Source: Anaerococcus obesiensis ph10
GTDB taxonomy: Bacteria > Bacillota > Clostridia > Tissierellales > Peptoniphilaceae
Reading direction: 5' to 3'
NCBI RefSeq assembly: GCF_000311745.1
Contig: NZ_HE978531.1
Location: 862,345-926,344, forward strand
DNA length: 64,000 nucleotides
Each line of letters opens with the position of its first letter. Position 1 is the first letter of the stretch. Under the pieces are notes generated by a model. It did not search any database. It saw nothing but the letters and a program-made list of their open reading frames with translations, and was not told the origin of the DNA. This document shows, one piece after another, positions 26,216 through 35,204 of this stretch. The translations under genes were made by a program, and so were the position numbers.

Positions 26216-27345
26216 TTATCTATCTTTTTTTGGTTTTTTGCCGAAAAATTGATATAAATCTACTTTTTGTCCTCCATTATATAATTTTCTTTTTTTGGAT
26301 AATTTTCTTTTTATATTTTTATCAATATTTTCATCTGAAGATATTATAAACATTGACCAAGTATTTAAATTTTTAAATTTTTCATTTATCATTTTTGAAA
26401 TTTTTGCCTTATCGAATCTTGATAATCTTTCTCCGTATGGTGGATTTGAAATGAAAATTCCAAAATTATCTTTTAAATTTATTTCTTTAAAATCCTTATT
26501 TAAAAAAGTAATATCTTCATAAACTCCTGCATTCAAAGCATTATTTTTTGCAAGCTCAATTGCTTTTTTGGATATATCAGAACCTAGAATATTTATTTTT
26601 TCCTATAATCAATTTTTTCATAAGCTTCTTTTTTTATTTTTTCAAATCTTTTTTTGTCATAAAATTTAAAAGATGTAAAATCAAAATCTCTATCAAGTCC
26701 TGGTGCTATATTTCTTTCTTTTCTTGCAGCCTCAATTAAAATAGTACCTGAACCACAAAATCCATCAAACAAAAACCTATCATCTTTATAAAAAGATAAA
26801 TCAACAAGCCCTGCTGCCAAATTTTCTCTTATAGGGGCTTTTACACTTCCTTGTCTATAACCTCTTTTATGAAGACCATCTCCTGATGTATCAAGGCAAA
26901 CTGAAACCACATCCTTTTCAATCATAATTTCAATTTGAACACGAGATGATGATTTTTTAAAAGTTAAAATTTTATATTTTCTTTTTAATGAATCAATTAT
27001 AGCTTTTTCACTTATTGATTGGATTGACGGAATAGAAAACAATTTTGATTTGTAAGTTCTTGCATTTACAATAAAATTATCATCGATTTTTAAATAATCA
27101 AACCAGTCTATTTTTTTTATATTTTCAAATAATTCTTCAAAAGTTTTTGCAGTAAAAGATTCAATTTCTAAAAATATCCTATCAGCTTCTCTTAAATTTA
27201 AATTTAAATAGCCTATATCATCCAAATTTCCATTTAAAATAATTTTTCCATTTAAAACTTCAAATTTTTTGTAATTTTCTTCTTCTAATTGTCTTTTTAT
27301 TAAGCTTTCCATACCAAAGCTTGTTGTTATTATTATTTTTTCCAT
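26216..27345 (-). pseudogene. RlmL/YpsC-type 23S rRNA (N2-guanine) methyltransferase, one frameshift
   Basis: The first 250 residues (26593-27345) contain a THUMP domain and the SAM-binding FDGFCGSGTILIEAA motif; the frame then stops in A6 (26596-26601). In the next frame the protein continues without interruption (KINILGSDISKKAIELAKNNAL) into the catalytic SNPPYGERL motif and to a stop at 26216. Adding one A gives 376 residues, the usual size of the Firmicutes YpsC/RlmL methyltransferase, which modifies a guanine in 23S rRNA. The catalytic motif is in the second half, so the truncated first half would be inactive. Confidence 0.82.
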
Positions 27346-27455
27346 AATATATTTATTATATCAAATTCAAGGGATTTTAAAAACTTTTATAATTTTGTTA
27401 TTTTTTATCATGGAAGGGTATTAAATAAATGTAGATAAAAATTTAGGAGGATTTT

Positions 27456-27815
27456 ATGTTATTAACACAAACAGTTCAATCAGGCGATTGGAAAAATGAA
27501 AAACACGTACCAGAATTAGAATATAAAGAACTTGGCGAAGGAAAATATGAAGTTTCTGCTTTTGTTGGAAAAGAAATTGCACACCCAAATACTTTAGAAC
27601 ATCATATTGTTTGGATTAAAGTTTTCTTTGTTCCTGAAGGTGGCAAATTGCCAGTAGAAGTTGCAAATTATAATTTTTCTGCTCACGGCGAAGGAGAAAT
27701 TTTTACAACTCCAAAAGCTATTGGAGAATTTAAGTCAGATAAAAAAGGTACTTTATTTGCCTTATCTTATTGTAATATTCACGGACTTTGGGAAAGTTCT
27801 TTAGAAATTAAATAA
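27456..27815 (+). CDS. Superoxide reductase (neelaredoxin type)
   Basis: 119 residues with the single-iron SOR centre: EKHVP (Glu-Lys-His), HPNTLEHHI (three His), and CNIHGLW (Cys and His ligands). The N-terminal desulforedoxin Cys4 domain is absent, so it is the one-iron class. Reduces superoxide to peroxide without making O2, with electrons normally from rubredoxin. AGGAGG precedes the ATG. It fits the oxygen-defence theme with the two FprA genes. Confidence 0.95.
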   Translation: MLLTQTVQSGDWKNEKHVPELEYKELGEGKYEVSAFVGKEIAHPNTLEHHIVWIKVFFVPEGGKLPVEVANYNFSAHGEGEIFTTPKAIGEFKSDKKGTLFALSYCNIHGLWESSLEIK

Positions 27816-27843
27816 TATTTTTATTAAAGATTTTTATTAAAAA

Positions 27844-27930
27844 GGGCCGTTGCAAGGCTATGAATAAATATCATCTCATTTCCTCTAATGAAGTGATTGT
27901 TTATTCATTCTGCAACAGCCTCTTTTTTTT
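27844..27930 (+). terminator. Long two-part hairpin terminator after superoxide reductase
   Basis: An outer stem GGC(C)GTTGCA / TGCAACAGCC, a middle stem ATGAATAAA/TTTATTCAT, and an inner stem ATCATCTCATT/AATGAAGTGAT form an almost continuous hairpin of about 75 bases, followed by T8. Far longer than an ordinary terminator; it may be a small mobile repeat serving as one. Confidence 0.7.
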
Positions 27931-27987
27931 GCAAATTAATGATATAATATTTTTAAGAAATTAAATCAAAATTTTAAGGTGAAAAAA

Positions 27988-28680
27988 ATGAATGACAAAA
28001 TAATTATTGTTGATGATGAAAAAGAGATAGCAGATTTGTTAGACTTATACCTAACTAATGACGGATTTTCTGTTTCTAAAGCTTTTAATGCAAAGGATGC
28101 ACTGGACTTGGTAGAAGCTGAAAATTTTGATTTGATGATTTTGGATATAATGCTTGAAGATATGGATGGATTTTCTGTTTGTAAAAAAATCCGAGAGAAG
28201 CATTATTTTCCAATCATTATGTTAACTTCAAGAACAGATTCAAATGATAAAATACTTGGCCTTACAATGGGAGCAGATGATTATATAACTAAGCCTTTTA
28301 ATCCTTTGGAAGTTATTGCAAGAGTAAAAACTCAGCTTAGACGCTCACAAAAATATAATAAGACTGAAAAGATAAAAGATGATGAAACTTATGATATAAG
28401 AGGTCTATTAATAGATAAAAAAAGTCATAAATGTTTTTTGTATGATAAGCAAATCCAACTTACGCCCATAGAATTTGAGATAATTTGGTATTTGTGTAAA
28501 AATCAAGGCAAGGTTGTTTCATCTGAAGAGCTTTTTGAAAATATTTGGAAGGAAAAATATCTTGATAATAACAATACTGTAATGGCTCATATAGGAAGGA
28601 TTAGGGATAAGATGAATGATTCTGGTAGAAATCCAAAATTTATAAAAACTGTTTGGGGCGTAGGATATGAAATCGAATAA
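27988..28680 (+). CDS. VanR-like response regulator (OmpR family)
   Basis: 230 residues from the ATG at 27988, preferred over the GTG three codons upstream because AAGGTGA is spaced correctly for the ATG. Receiver domain (VDDEKEIADLLDLYL, phospho-Asp in LMILDIML, LTSR, KPFNPLEV) and winged-helix output domain. Close in appearance to VanR-type regulators. It overlaps the kinase gene by 14 bases. No van ligase genes are nearby, so vancomycin resistance is not implied. Confidence 0.9.
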   Translation: MNDKIIIVDDEKEIADLLDLYLTNDGFSVSKAFNAKDALDLVEAENFDLMILDIMLEDMDGFSVCKKIREKHYFPIIMLTSRTDSNDKILGLTMGADDYITKPFNPLEVIARVKTQLRRSQKYNKTEKIKDDETYDIRGLLIDKKSHKCFLYDKQIQLTPIEFEIIWYLCKNQGKVVSSEELFENIWKEKYLDNNNTVMAHIGRIRDKMNDSGRNPKFIKTVWGVGYEIE

Positions 28681-29737
28681 TCGCCTCCTAAATTCAGTTT
28701 TTAAAAATTATTTAAAAAAGTGTTTCGTCATAACAATTTTTGTTGCGATTTTAGCCTGTATCCTTATTCCTATAATCAACAATTACATTTATAATAATTT
28801 TGAAAATGCCTATATGTTCTACAGATCCTTATATTTGTTATTTCCAACAATAATTATATGGGCACTATTGATAATGCTAGAAACATATAAACTATTTAAG
28901 AAATTGGTCAGTTATGTTGATGAATTACAAGAAGCAACAAACAAACTTTTTGACAAAGATAATAATTACATTCACCTATCTGATGAATTATCAGAAATTT
29001 CCACTAAAATTAATAAATTAAAAATGCAGTCTATAGAAAATGAACGACTAGCTAATGAAAATAGAAGGCAAAAAAATGATTTGATAATGAATTTAGCTCA
29101 TGATTTGAAAACACCACTAGCATCAATTATTGGATATTTGGAGTTGTTAAATGGGAATATTTCTTTAGATGATGAGCAAAGAAAAAAATTTTTAGGTATT
29201 GCTCTTAGAAAATCCAAACAGCTATCGGATTTGATTAATGAATTTTTTGAGATAACAAAATATAATTTATCAAAAATAAAAATAAATTATTCTAGGACAA
29301 ATCTCACTATGATGTTAGAACAGCTTGTTTTTGAATTTAAACCGATGTTTGAAGAAAAAAATCTAACTTGTAAAGTTAAGGCAGAAAAAAATGTAATGAT
29401 AAGCTGTGATGTAAATAAAATTTCTCGTGTTTTCGATAATTTGCTCCGTAATGCTTGCCTATATTCTTTTGAAAATAGTGAAATTCATATAGATTTGAAT
29501 GTAAAAAAAGAAAAGGTAGAGATAATTTTCGAAAATAAAACTGAAAATATTGAGGAAGATAAATTATCAAAAATTTTTGAACAATTCTATCGCCTAGATT
29601 TTTCAAGAAATTCAAAAGGTGGCTCAGGTCTGGGTCTAGCTATTGCAAAAGAGATAGTACTTTTACACAAGGGAGAAATTAGTGCTGAAAGCAAGGACAA
29701 TTGTGTCAAGTTTTGTGTGATTCTTCCTAAAAAATAA
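28667..29737 (+). CDS. VanS-like sensor histidine kinase
   Basis: 356 residues: two membrane segments (about 17-40 and 52-72) with almost no extracytoplasmic loop, a short HAMP-like linker, the H-box NLAHDLKTPLAS, the N-box DNLLRNACLYS, and the G-box GGSGLGLAIAKEI. The tiny external loop suggests sensing within the membrane or through a partner. Overlaps the response regulator gene. Confidence 0.9.
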   Translation: MKSNNRLLNSVFKNYLKKCFVITIFVAILACILIPIINNYIYNNFENAYMFYRSLYLLFPTIIIWALLIMLETYKLFKKLVSYVDELQEATNKLFDKDNNYIHLSDELSEISTKINKLKMQSIENERLANENRRQKNDLIMNLAHDLKTPLASIIGYLELLNGNISLDDEQRKKFLGIALRKSKQLSDLINEFFEITKYNLSKIKINYSRTNLTMMLEQLVFEFKPMFEEKNLTCKVKAEKNVMISCDVNKISRVFDNLLRNACLYSFENSEIHIDLNVKKEKVEIIFENKTENIEEDKLSKIFEQFYRLDFSRNSKGGSGLGLAIAKEIVLLHKGEISAESKDNCVKFCVILPKK

Positions 29738-29743
29738 AAAAAG

Positions 29744-29772
29744 TAGGAAAAAAATAGGAATTTGTATAGGAA
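29744..29772 (+). promoter_or_regulatory. Three phased TAGGAA direct repeats
   Basis: TAGGAA occurs at 29744, 29755 and 29767, spaced 11 and 12 bases, just after the kinase gene and upstream of a TATAAT near 29822 and the lipoprotein gene. Helical phasing fits a binding site of the OmpR-family regulator encoded immediately upstream. Confidence 0.4.
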
Positions 29773-29879
29773 TCTTTAAGAAATTATCATAAAAAACAAA
29801 TAAACTAGCTTATAAAGCAAGCTATAATAATCTTACAGTTAAGCAAAACTTATCTGAATTATTTTAAAAGGAGATTTTT

Positions 29880-30371
29880 ATGAAGTTAAGTTTAAAAAAA
29901 GTTCTTAGTTTTTTGTTTGTAATGGTATTAATGGTTGGATTTTCATCTTGCAAAAAGTCTAGTGCAACGGCAAATTCAGAAAATGGTGCAAAAGATTTTG
30001 TAAAATATGATGATATTCAAAAAGAATTTAAAGAAACAGTTAATAAATTAAATTGGCCAGAAGGATACAAGGCTCCTGAAAAATTAGACGATGATGCAAA
30101 TGCTGTTTATCAAGAAGGATATGGGGATACCTTGGCATCAAATTATTGGGAATGTGCATGGCAAGAGGAATGGTTAAAAAATTACAAAACTAATCCACAA
30201 AAAGCACAAATGGCAATTGAAGAGCTAGAAAAAGCTTTAAATATGAGATATTTGAGTAAAGAATGTTGTGATGATGCCACAAGAAAATTTTTCAAAGATA
30301 GACTAGATAAGGCAAAAGCAAATGACCCATCTGGTTTTGAAGAAAATTTAAAATTAAATGACCCAAGATAA
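29880..30371 (+). CDS. Small lipoprotein of unknown function
   Basis: 163 residues with a lipoprotein signal (FVMVLMVGFSSC, lipid Cys about residue 24). The mature part is polar, rich in aromatic residues and predicted helical, with the stretch NYWECAWQEEWLKNY and a C-E-C-C pattern (WEC ... KECCDD). I do not recognise the family. AAGGAGA precedes the ATG. Its position after the two-component system and after phased direct repeats suggests it is the system's target or sensor partner. Confidence 0.75.
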   Translation: MKLSLKKVLSFLFVMVLMVGFSSCKKSSATANSENGAKDFVKYDDIQKEFKETVNKLNWPEGYKAPEKLDDDANAVYQEGYGDTLASNYWECAWQEEWLKNYKTNPQKAQMAIEELEKALNMRYLSKECCDDATRKFFKDRLDKAKANDPSGFEENLKLNDPR

Positions 30372-30407
30372 AAAAACAAAATATTTTATAATTGCTCTTT
30401 TATAAAC

Positions 30408-30449
30408 AAAAAAAGGATTCAAGTAAAAACATTGCTTGAATCCTTTTTA
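30408..30449. terminator. Bidirectional terminator between lipoprotein gene and degV
   Basis: AAAAGGATTCAAG/CTTGAATCCTTTT hairpin with A7 and T5 flanks between convergent genes. Confidence 0.9.
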
Positions 30450-30495
30450 TTTGCTTATAAATATATAATTAAAAAATCAACCTTGAACAATATAT

Positions 30496-31350
30496 TTAAT
30501 CAAGTGGCAAAAATCCAAAACCAAATAAGCCTGGACCTGTATTTGCTCCAAGGCTTGGAGCTATTTGTGAAGTTAAAAATAAAGTGGATTTTTCTTTAAA
30601 TACTTTTAATTTTTCTTCTAAAATTTCTGAGCCTTTCTTGTAGCCACCATTTGAAATTATCATATAATATTTGTCAAATTTTCCCAAATATTCGCTTGCA
30701 ATCTTTTCCATTTCTTTAAGAACTTTTTTCTCTCCTCTGCAAGTTTTTTCTATATGATATTTTCCATCTTCTGGACTACAAACAATTATTGGTTTGATAT
30801 TTAAAAGCTCTCCCACTTTTCCAAAAGCTTTTGGCACTCTTCCCCCTGCCACTAGATATTTAAAGCTATCGATTGTAAAAAATATTTTTGATTCTTTTTT
30901 CTTATCCTCCAACCTATCTACAATTTCTTTAAATTCATAGCCTTTTTTGATTAAATCTTTTGCATAAATTGCAAGTAAGCCTGTGGTTAGGGCAACTGAT
31001 TTTGAATCTATTACTTCAATTTCTAAATTGTCGTATTCTATTTGTGAGCACAAATTATAAAAACCTGTGAAATTTTTTGATATAGTTATTATTATTAATT
31101 TTTCAAAACCATCATTTTTTATTTCATCAAGTTTTTCTATCAATTCTCCAGGAGATGGAATTGATGTTTTTGGTAATTTTTCGTGCTTTTTAATCCAATT
31201 ATAAAATTCGTCTGCTTTTAAGTCTACTTGCTCTCTATAAAATTTTCCATCTAAATTTACATAAAATGGCATCATATAAATGCCAAATTCCTTAGCTTTT
31301 TCTAAATCTAAATCTGATCCAGAATCTACTAATACTGCTATTTTTTCCAT
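30496..31350 (-). CDS. DegV family fatty-acid-binding protein (copy 1)
   Basis: 284 residues with the DegV opening VDSGSDL, TSIPSPGE, YLVAGGRVP, and the C-terminal G-x-N-x-GPGLFG. DegV/FakB proteins hold a fatty acid and hand it to the kinase FakA; FakA is not in this window. It is 4 bases downstream of the metallo-hydrolase gene. A second DegV gene is at 34-35 kb. Confidence 0.92.
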   Translation of the reverse strand: MEKIAVLVDSGSDLDLEKAKEFGIYMMPFYVNLDGKFYREQVDLKADEFYNWIKKHEKLPKTSIPSPGELIEKLDEIKNDGFEKLIIITISKNFTGFYNLCSQIEYDNLEIEVIDSKSVALTTGLLAIYAKDLIKKGYEFKEIVDRLEDKKKESKIFFTIDSFKYLVAGGRVPKAFGKVGELLNIKPIIVCSPEDGKYHIEKTCRGEKKVLKEMEKIASEYLGKFDKYYMIISNGGYKKGSEILEEKLKVFKEKSTLFLTSQIAPSLGANTGPGLFGFGFLPLD

Positions 31351-31354
31351 TTTT

Positions 31355-32128
31355 CTAATCCTTTATATCTACAATAATTTTTTGACCTTTGTCAATAATT
31401 GCTCTAAATACAGTTTCTTCTAATTTGATTTCTCTAGCAAATCTTTGGCTTATGCTTTCATGATCTCCACTATGAATTGGAAACATCAATTGGGGCTTTA
31501 CAGTATCTGCAAATATTTTTGCACCCTTATAATAATTTTCTCCAAGCCTATAATCAACTGGGAAGAAAGCTATATCTATCGAATCTTTTTTAATTTTTTC
31601 TACTTGGTCGATAAAAGCATAATACTCTTTTTCTAGTCTTTTGTCATCATAATCTTCCCAAGCCCAATAATTTAAATCGCCCGCATGAAATATTGATAAG
31701 GATTCAATATATAAAATTAAAGAAATCCCTTCATCAGTTGAGCCGAAAGTTTTTATAGAAATTTTTCTTCCATTAATATTAATTTCTTTAAATTGATAAG
31801 GATCAACAAGATAAACATTTTTAGAATTATACAAAGATTTCAATTGGTCCATGCCAAGTTTATTATCCTTTATATAAATAATATTATCATCGCTTTCTAA
31901 ATGTCCAATATCACTTGATAAAATATAAGTATAATTTTTCATATTAGGAATTTTTAAAATTTCTGAAGTGTAATGGTCAGAATGTCCATGACTTGCAACA
32001 AAAATAACAATTTTATCTTCAGGAATATTTAAAACTCCTTTATAATAATCAAATATAATAAAATAATCCCCTATTTCTACAGTATAACAGGAATGATAAA
32101 TATAAGTTATTATAATTTTTTCAATCAT
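31355..32128 (-). CDS. Metallo-beta-lactamase-fold hydrolase
   Basis: 257 residues from the ATG at 32128, which has AGGAG 8 bases upstream. Zinc motifs HGHSDHY, HAGDLNYW and the final HSGDH are present. Resembles the UlaG/YcbX-like metal-dependent hydrolases; the substrate is unknown. Forms an operon with the DegV gene. Confidence 0.85.
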   Translation of the reverse strand: MIEKIIITYIYHSCYTVEIGDYFIIFDYYKGVLNIPEDKIVIFVASHGHSDHYTSEILKIPNMKNYTYILSSDIGHLESDDNIIYIKDNKLGMDQLKSLYNSKNVYLVDPYQFKEININGRKISIKTFGSTDEGISLILYIESLSIFHAGDLNYWAWEDYDDKRLEKEYYAFIDQVEKIKKDSIDIAFFPVDYRLGENYYKGAKIFADTVKPQLMFPIHSGDHESISQRFAREIKLEETVFRAIIDKGQKIIVDIKD

Positions 32129-32230
32129 CAAAATTCTCCTAATTTCTTATAAAATAAATATACCCAAAATCGCCTTGAATTAATGAATTTTTATATTTTT
32201 CTGGTAATATAAAAAAAGAAAGGAGCAAGT

Positions 32231-32707
32231 ATGGGAAAAGTTAAAACAAACGCAATGAGAATTTTGGAAAATAATAAGATAGAATACGAAGAAATAGAAT
32301 ACGATTTGGGCGGAGAATTTAAATCAGCCGTAGATGCTGGCAAAAAATCCCACGTAGATTTAAATATAATGTATAAAACCATAGCGACAATTTCAAAAGA
32401 AAATGAAATAATAATCTATTTACTAAGAAGCTATGATTCAATTGATATGAAAAAAGCTGCAAAAGTTGCAGGAGTTAAAAGTATTTCAATCCTTCCAACC
32501 AAAAATTTAAAAGCAAAAGTTGGCTATCAAAGAGGCGAAACCACTCCCCTTGCAATGAAAAAAGATTATCCAGTTTTTATAGATGATAGCGCAAAAGATT
32601 TGGATAAAATGATTGTATCAGGTGGAAAATGTGGAGTAAGTTTAAAACTAAATCCATTTGATTTGGCAAAAGCAGTAAATGGAAAATTTGAAAATATAAG
32701 ACAATGA
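32231..32707 (+). CDS. ybaK: Cys-tRNA(Pro)/Cys-tRNA(Cys) deacylase YbaK/EbsC
   Basis: 158 residues of the YbaK fold: VDLNIMYKTIA, the catalytic Lys region, KKAAKVAGVKS, and the C-terminal ISGG-type VSGGKCG motif. Removes Cys from mischarged tRNA-Pro. AAAGGAG precedes the ATG. Overlaps the next gene by 4 bases. Confidence 0.92.
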   Translation: MGKVKTNAMRILENNKIEYEEIEYDLGGEFKSAVDAGKKSHVDLNIMYKTIATISKENEIIIYLLRSYDSIDMKKAAKVAGVKSISILPTKNLKAKVGYQRGETTPLAMKKDYPVFIDDSAKDLDKMIVSGGKCGVSLKLNPFDLAKAVNGKFENIRQ

Positions 32708-33402
32708 TAATTAAAATATTTAAAAATAAAAAAATATATCAATATAATGCAAAAGACGTATTCGAACTTGATAATAAATTAAAAAATAAAGACTTTTCTA
32801 AATTAGAAAAAACAAGTGAAGAAGAAAAAATAATTATAAATTTTAAAAATGACAAAGAAAACGAAATTTTAAGACTTTTGGTGATTTTATCTCCAATTTT
32901 TATAACAATTTTTGACAATTCCACTTCCCTAGAATTTTTTAAGAAAAATTTAGAAAAATCAAATTTTGAATATGGACTCTATCCTAATTTTTTTGAAAAT
33001 TTTTCTAAAGAAAAATATTTTAAATTTTATAAAAGCCACGACAAAATCGAAGATATTATTTTAAAAGAAGATGAGAGCATAGATTTCAAAATTAATTATC
33101 TAGAAAATAAATATCTTTTGGCTTTAGTAGCAATGATAGAAGTAATTTTTTCAAAATACAATAGAAAAAATTTGATAAGATATTTTAAAGAAATTCGAAA
33201 TGACATAGTAATAAATGGAAGAAGATCAATACTTGCAAACGACATTTACGCTTTTTACTTATCAAAATATTTAGTAAATTGGGCACTAGATTTGATGAGA
33301 ATTGCAAAGTACAAAGATAAAAATAGGTATTTATATATAGATGAAATTTATAAATTAACAAACAATTTAAAAAGACCAATAAAAAAAGATAGTTTAGAAT
33401 AA
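32704..33402 (+). CDS. Hypothetical protein, co-translated with ybaK
   Basis: 232 residues, very rich in Lys, Asn, Ile and Phe, with no signal peptide and one hydrophobic stretch (ILRLLVILSPIFITIF). The C-terminal half looks helical (EIRNDIVINGRRS, LSKYLVNWALDLMRIAK). I recognise no family. ATGA overlap with ybaK indicates translational coupling. The stop lies inside a bidirectional terminator hairpin. Confidence 0.7.
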   Translation: MIIKIFKNKKIYQYNAKDVFELDNKLKNKDFSKLEKTSEEEKIIINFKNDKENEILRLLVILSPIFITIFDNSTSLEFFKKNLEKSNFEYGLYPNFFENFSKEKYFKFYKSHDKIEDIILKEDESIDFKINYLENKYLLALVAMIEVIFSKYNRKNLIRYFKEIRNDIVINGRRSILANDIYAFYLSKYLVNWALDLMRIAKYKDKNRYLYIDEIYKLTNNLKRPIKKDSLE

Positions 33403-33426
33403 CTCTACTCTAAACTATCTTTTTTA
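33381..33426. terminator. Bidirectional terminator at convergent gene ends
   Basis: GATAGTTTAGA/TCTAAACTATC hairpin with A7 and T6 flanks. The stops of the two convergent genes lie 2 bases apart in its loop region. Confidence 0.9.
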
Positions 33427-34322
33427 TTTTTACCCTTCATCAAAACCAAAGAGCCTGTTAGAACTAAAATAAGTCCTATAAATAATCTTATTGTAAAATT
33501 TTCTCCCAAAATTATTACTGATAAAATCGAGCCGAATATTGGGATAAATAATTTGAATACTCCAAATTGGTTTGCGCTATGATTTTGCAAAACTATTGTC
33601 CAAATTGTAAATGATGTTGCTGTAATAAATGCTCCATAAAAAAGCATTAAAAAAGCTTTCAAGTTTATAACAACTGGATTTATATATAAAAATCTGCCAA
33701 GTATTATTAAAGGCAAGGAACCGAATAAAAGCACCATGCCATTTAAAATATATGGATCTGAATTTTTTGAATATTTTCTTAATAAAACTGATGCTAAAGC
33801 ATTAATAAATGTTGATGTAAAAATGAATCCTTCTCCTGTTAGTTTAAATCCACTTCCCATTTTTTGATTTGAATTTACCAAAATAATTCCTGCTGTTCCA
33901 ATTATTAAGGCTATAATTGTATTTATCGAAATTTTATCTTCTGGAAGTAGAAAAAGTGAAATTATTACAATCATAAATGAATTTGATGCTTGTATGATTG
34001 ATGATTTTACTCCGCTTGTATTTGAAAGTCCTATATAATAGAAAAAATATTGCAAAAAAGTTTGTAGTATTGCAAGAATTATAACTAATTTTATATTTAC
34101 TTTAGAAAATGAAATTTTGTTTTTTCCAAAAATTTTGGCATAAAAAAATGCCAAAATCCCTGCCATAAAAAATCTAATTCCAGCTATATAAACTTTTGCA
34201 AAGGTGTCGTATGATTCTATCTGCAAAACTTCATAAGTGGATTTAATAAGGGGGATTGCACTCCCCCATAAAAACATTGCTATTAAAGAAAAAATTACTG
34301 CATTTTTTTTATTTTTGAGCAT
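33405..34322 (-). CDS. DMT-superfamily (EamA) transporter
   Basis: 305 residues from the ATG at 34322 (AGGAG ribosome binding site; an upstream in-frame ATG overlaps degV and has no site). About ten membrane segments in two EamA repeats, opening AMFLWGSAIPLIKS. A drug/metabolite exporter with unknown substrate. Last gene of the hisS operon. Confidence 0.9.
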   Translation of the reverse strand: MLKNKKNAVIFSLIAMFLWGSAIPLIKSTYEVLQIESYDTFAKVYIAGIRFFMAGILAFFYAKIFGKNKISFSKVNIKLVIILAILQTFLQYFFYYIGLSNTSGVKSSIIQASNSFMIVIISLFLLPEDKISINTIIALIIGTAGIILVNSNQKMGSGFKLTGEGFIFTSTFINALASVLLRKYSKNSDPYILNGMVLLFGSLPLIILGRFLYINPVVINLKAFLMLFYGAFITATSFTIWTIVLQNHSANQFGVFKLFIPIFGSILSVIILGENFTIRLFIGLILVLTGSLVLMKGKNKKDSLE

Positions 34323-34329
34323 ATTTCTC

Positions 34330-35196
34330 CTATCTTTTTTCTCCAAAATATGACAAGGAATACATTCCTGGTCCAACGTGAGATCCAATCAAAGATCCAA
34401 TTGGAGCAAGACTTACTTTTGCATCTTTAAAATTTTCTTCTATTAATTCTTTTAATATTTTAGCATTTTCATCAAAGTAAGCATATCCTATCAAAACTTC
34501 TTTTGATATTTCTGGTTTCCAATTTTTTTTGAAATTATTGAACAAAACTTTTATAGCTCTTTTATTTCCTCTTTCAATTTTCAAAACTTGCAAAGAACCA
34601 TCATCAGATACATGTAAAACTGGCTTCACTTTCAAAAAACTTCCTATTCCTGCGCTAGTTTTTGAAATCCTTCCACCTTTATATAAATATTTAAGATTGT
34701 CTACTCCAAATTGGGCTACCATATATTTTGAATTATCTTTTATAAAAGAATCAATTTCATCTATACTTTTTCCATCTTCTTGCATTTTACAAATAATTTG
34801 GCACAAAAGACCAGTACCTGTTGACGCTTGATTTGTATCATAAACATAAATTTTTCTATCTGGATATTTTTTTTCTAAAATTTCCTTTGCTTTCATAGCA
34901 TTTTTATAAGTTCCAGATAGAACATCAGTAATACCTATATAAAATACGTCTTCTCCATTTTTTAAAACTTCTTCAAAATATTTTTCAAAAGCAGCTAAGT
35001 TTACTTGGCTTGTAAAAACATTTTTATCTTCTAACATAAATTCATAATATTCATTTAGTTTTTCAATATCTGTACCTATAATTTCATAAATTTCATCTTC
35101 CATATTTGATTGCATAGGCACTATGGTAATATTCGATGATTTTATAAAATCAACGTTCATATCGCTAGAACCGTCTGTTATTATTCTAAAATTCAT
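34330..35196 (-). CDS. DegV family fatty-acid-binding protein (copy 2)
   Basis: 288 residues: TDGSSDMN, TSQVN, YLYKGGRIS, and the C-terminal IGSHVGPGMY. A paralogue of the DegV at 30.5-31.3 kb. It lies between hisS (8 bases) and the EamA gene (7 bases). Confidence 0.92.
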   Translation of the reverse strand: MNFRIITDGSSDMNVDFIKSSNITIVPMQSNMEDEIYEIIGTDIEKLNEYYEFMLEDKNVFTSQVNLAAFEKYFEEVLKNGEDVFYIGITDVLSGTYKNAMKAKEILEKKYPDRKIYVYDTNQASTGTGLLCQIICKMQEDGKSIDEIDSFIKDNSKYMVAQFGVDNLKYLYKGGRISKTSAGIGSFLKVKPVLHVSDDGSLQVLKIERGNKRAIKVLFNNFKKNWKPEISKEVLIGYAYFDENAKILKELIEENFKDAKVSLAPIGSLIGSHVGPGMYSLSYFGEKR

Positions 35197-35204
35197 AATT
35201 CTCC

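Noticed and set aside
27979-29737. Vancomycin resistance locus
   Set aside because: The regulator and kinase are VanRS-like, but no vanH/A/X ligase genes are nearby, and the M15 peptidase at 52 kb is not linked.
30496-35196. Two DegV genes as a recent tandem duplication
   Set aside because: They are separated by several unrelated genes, on different operons, and differ widely in sequence; multiple DegV paralogues are normal in Firmicutes.
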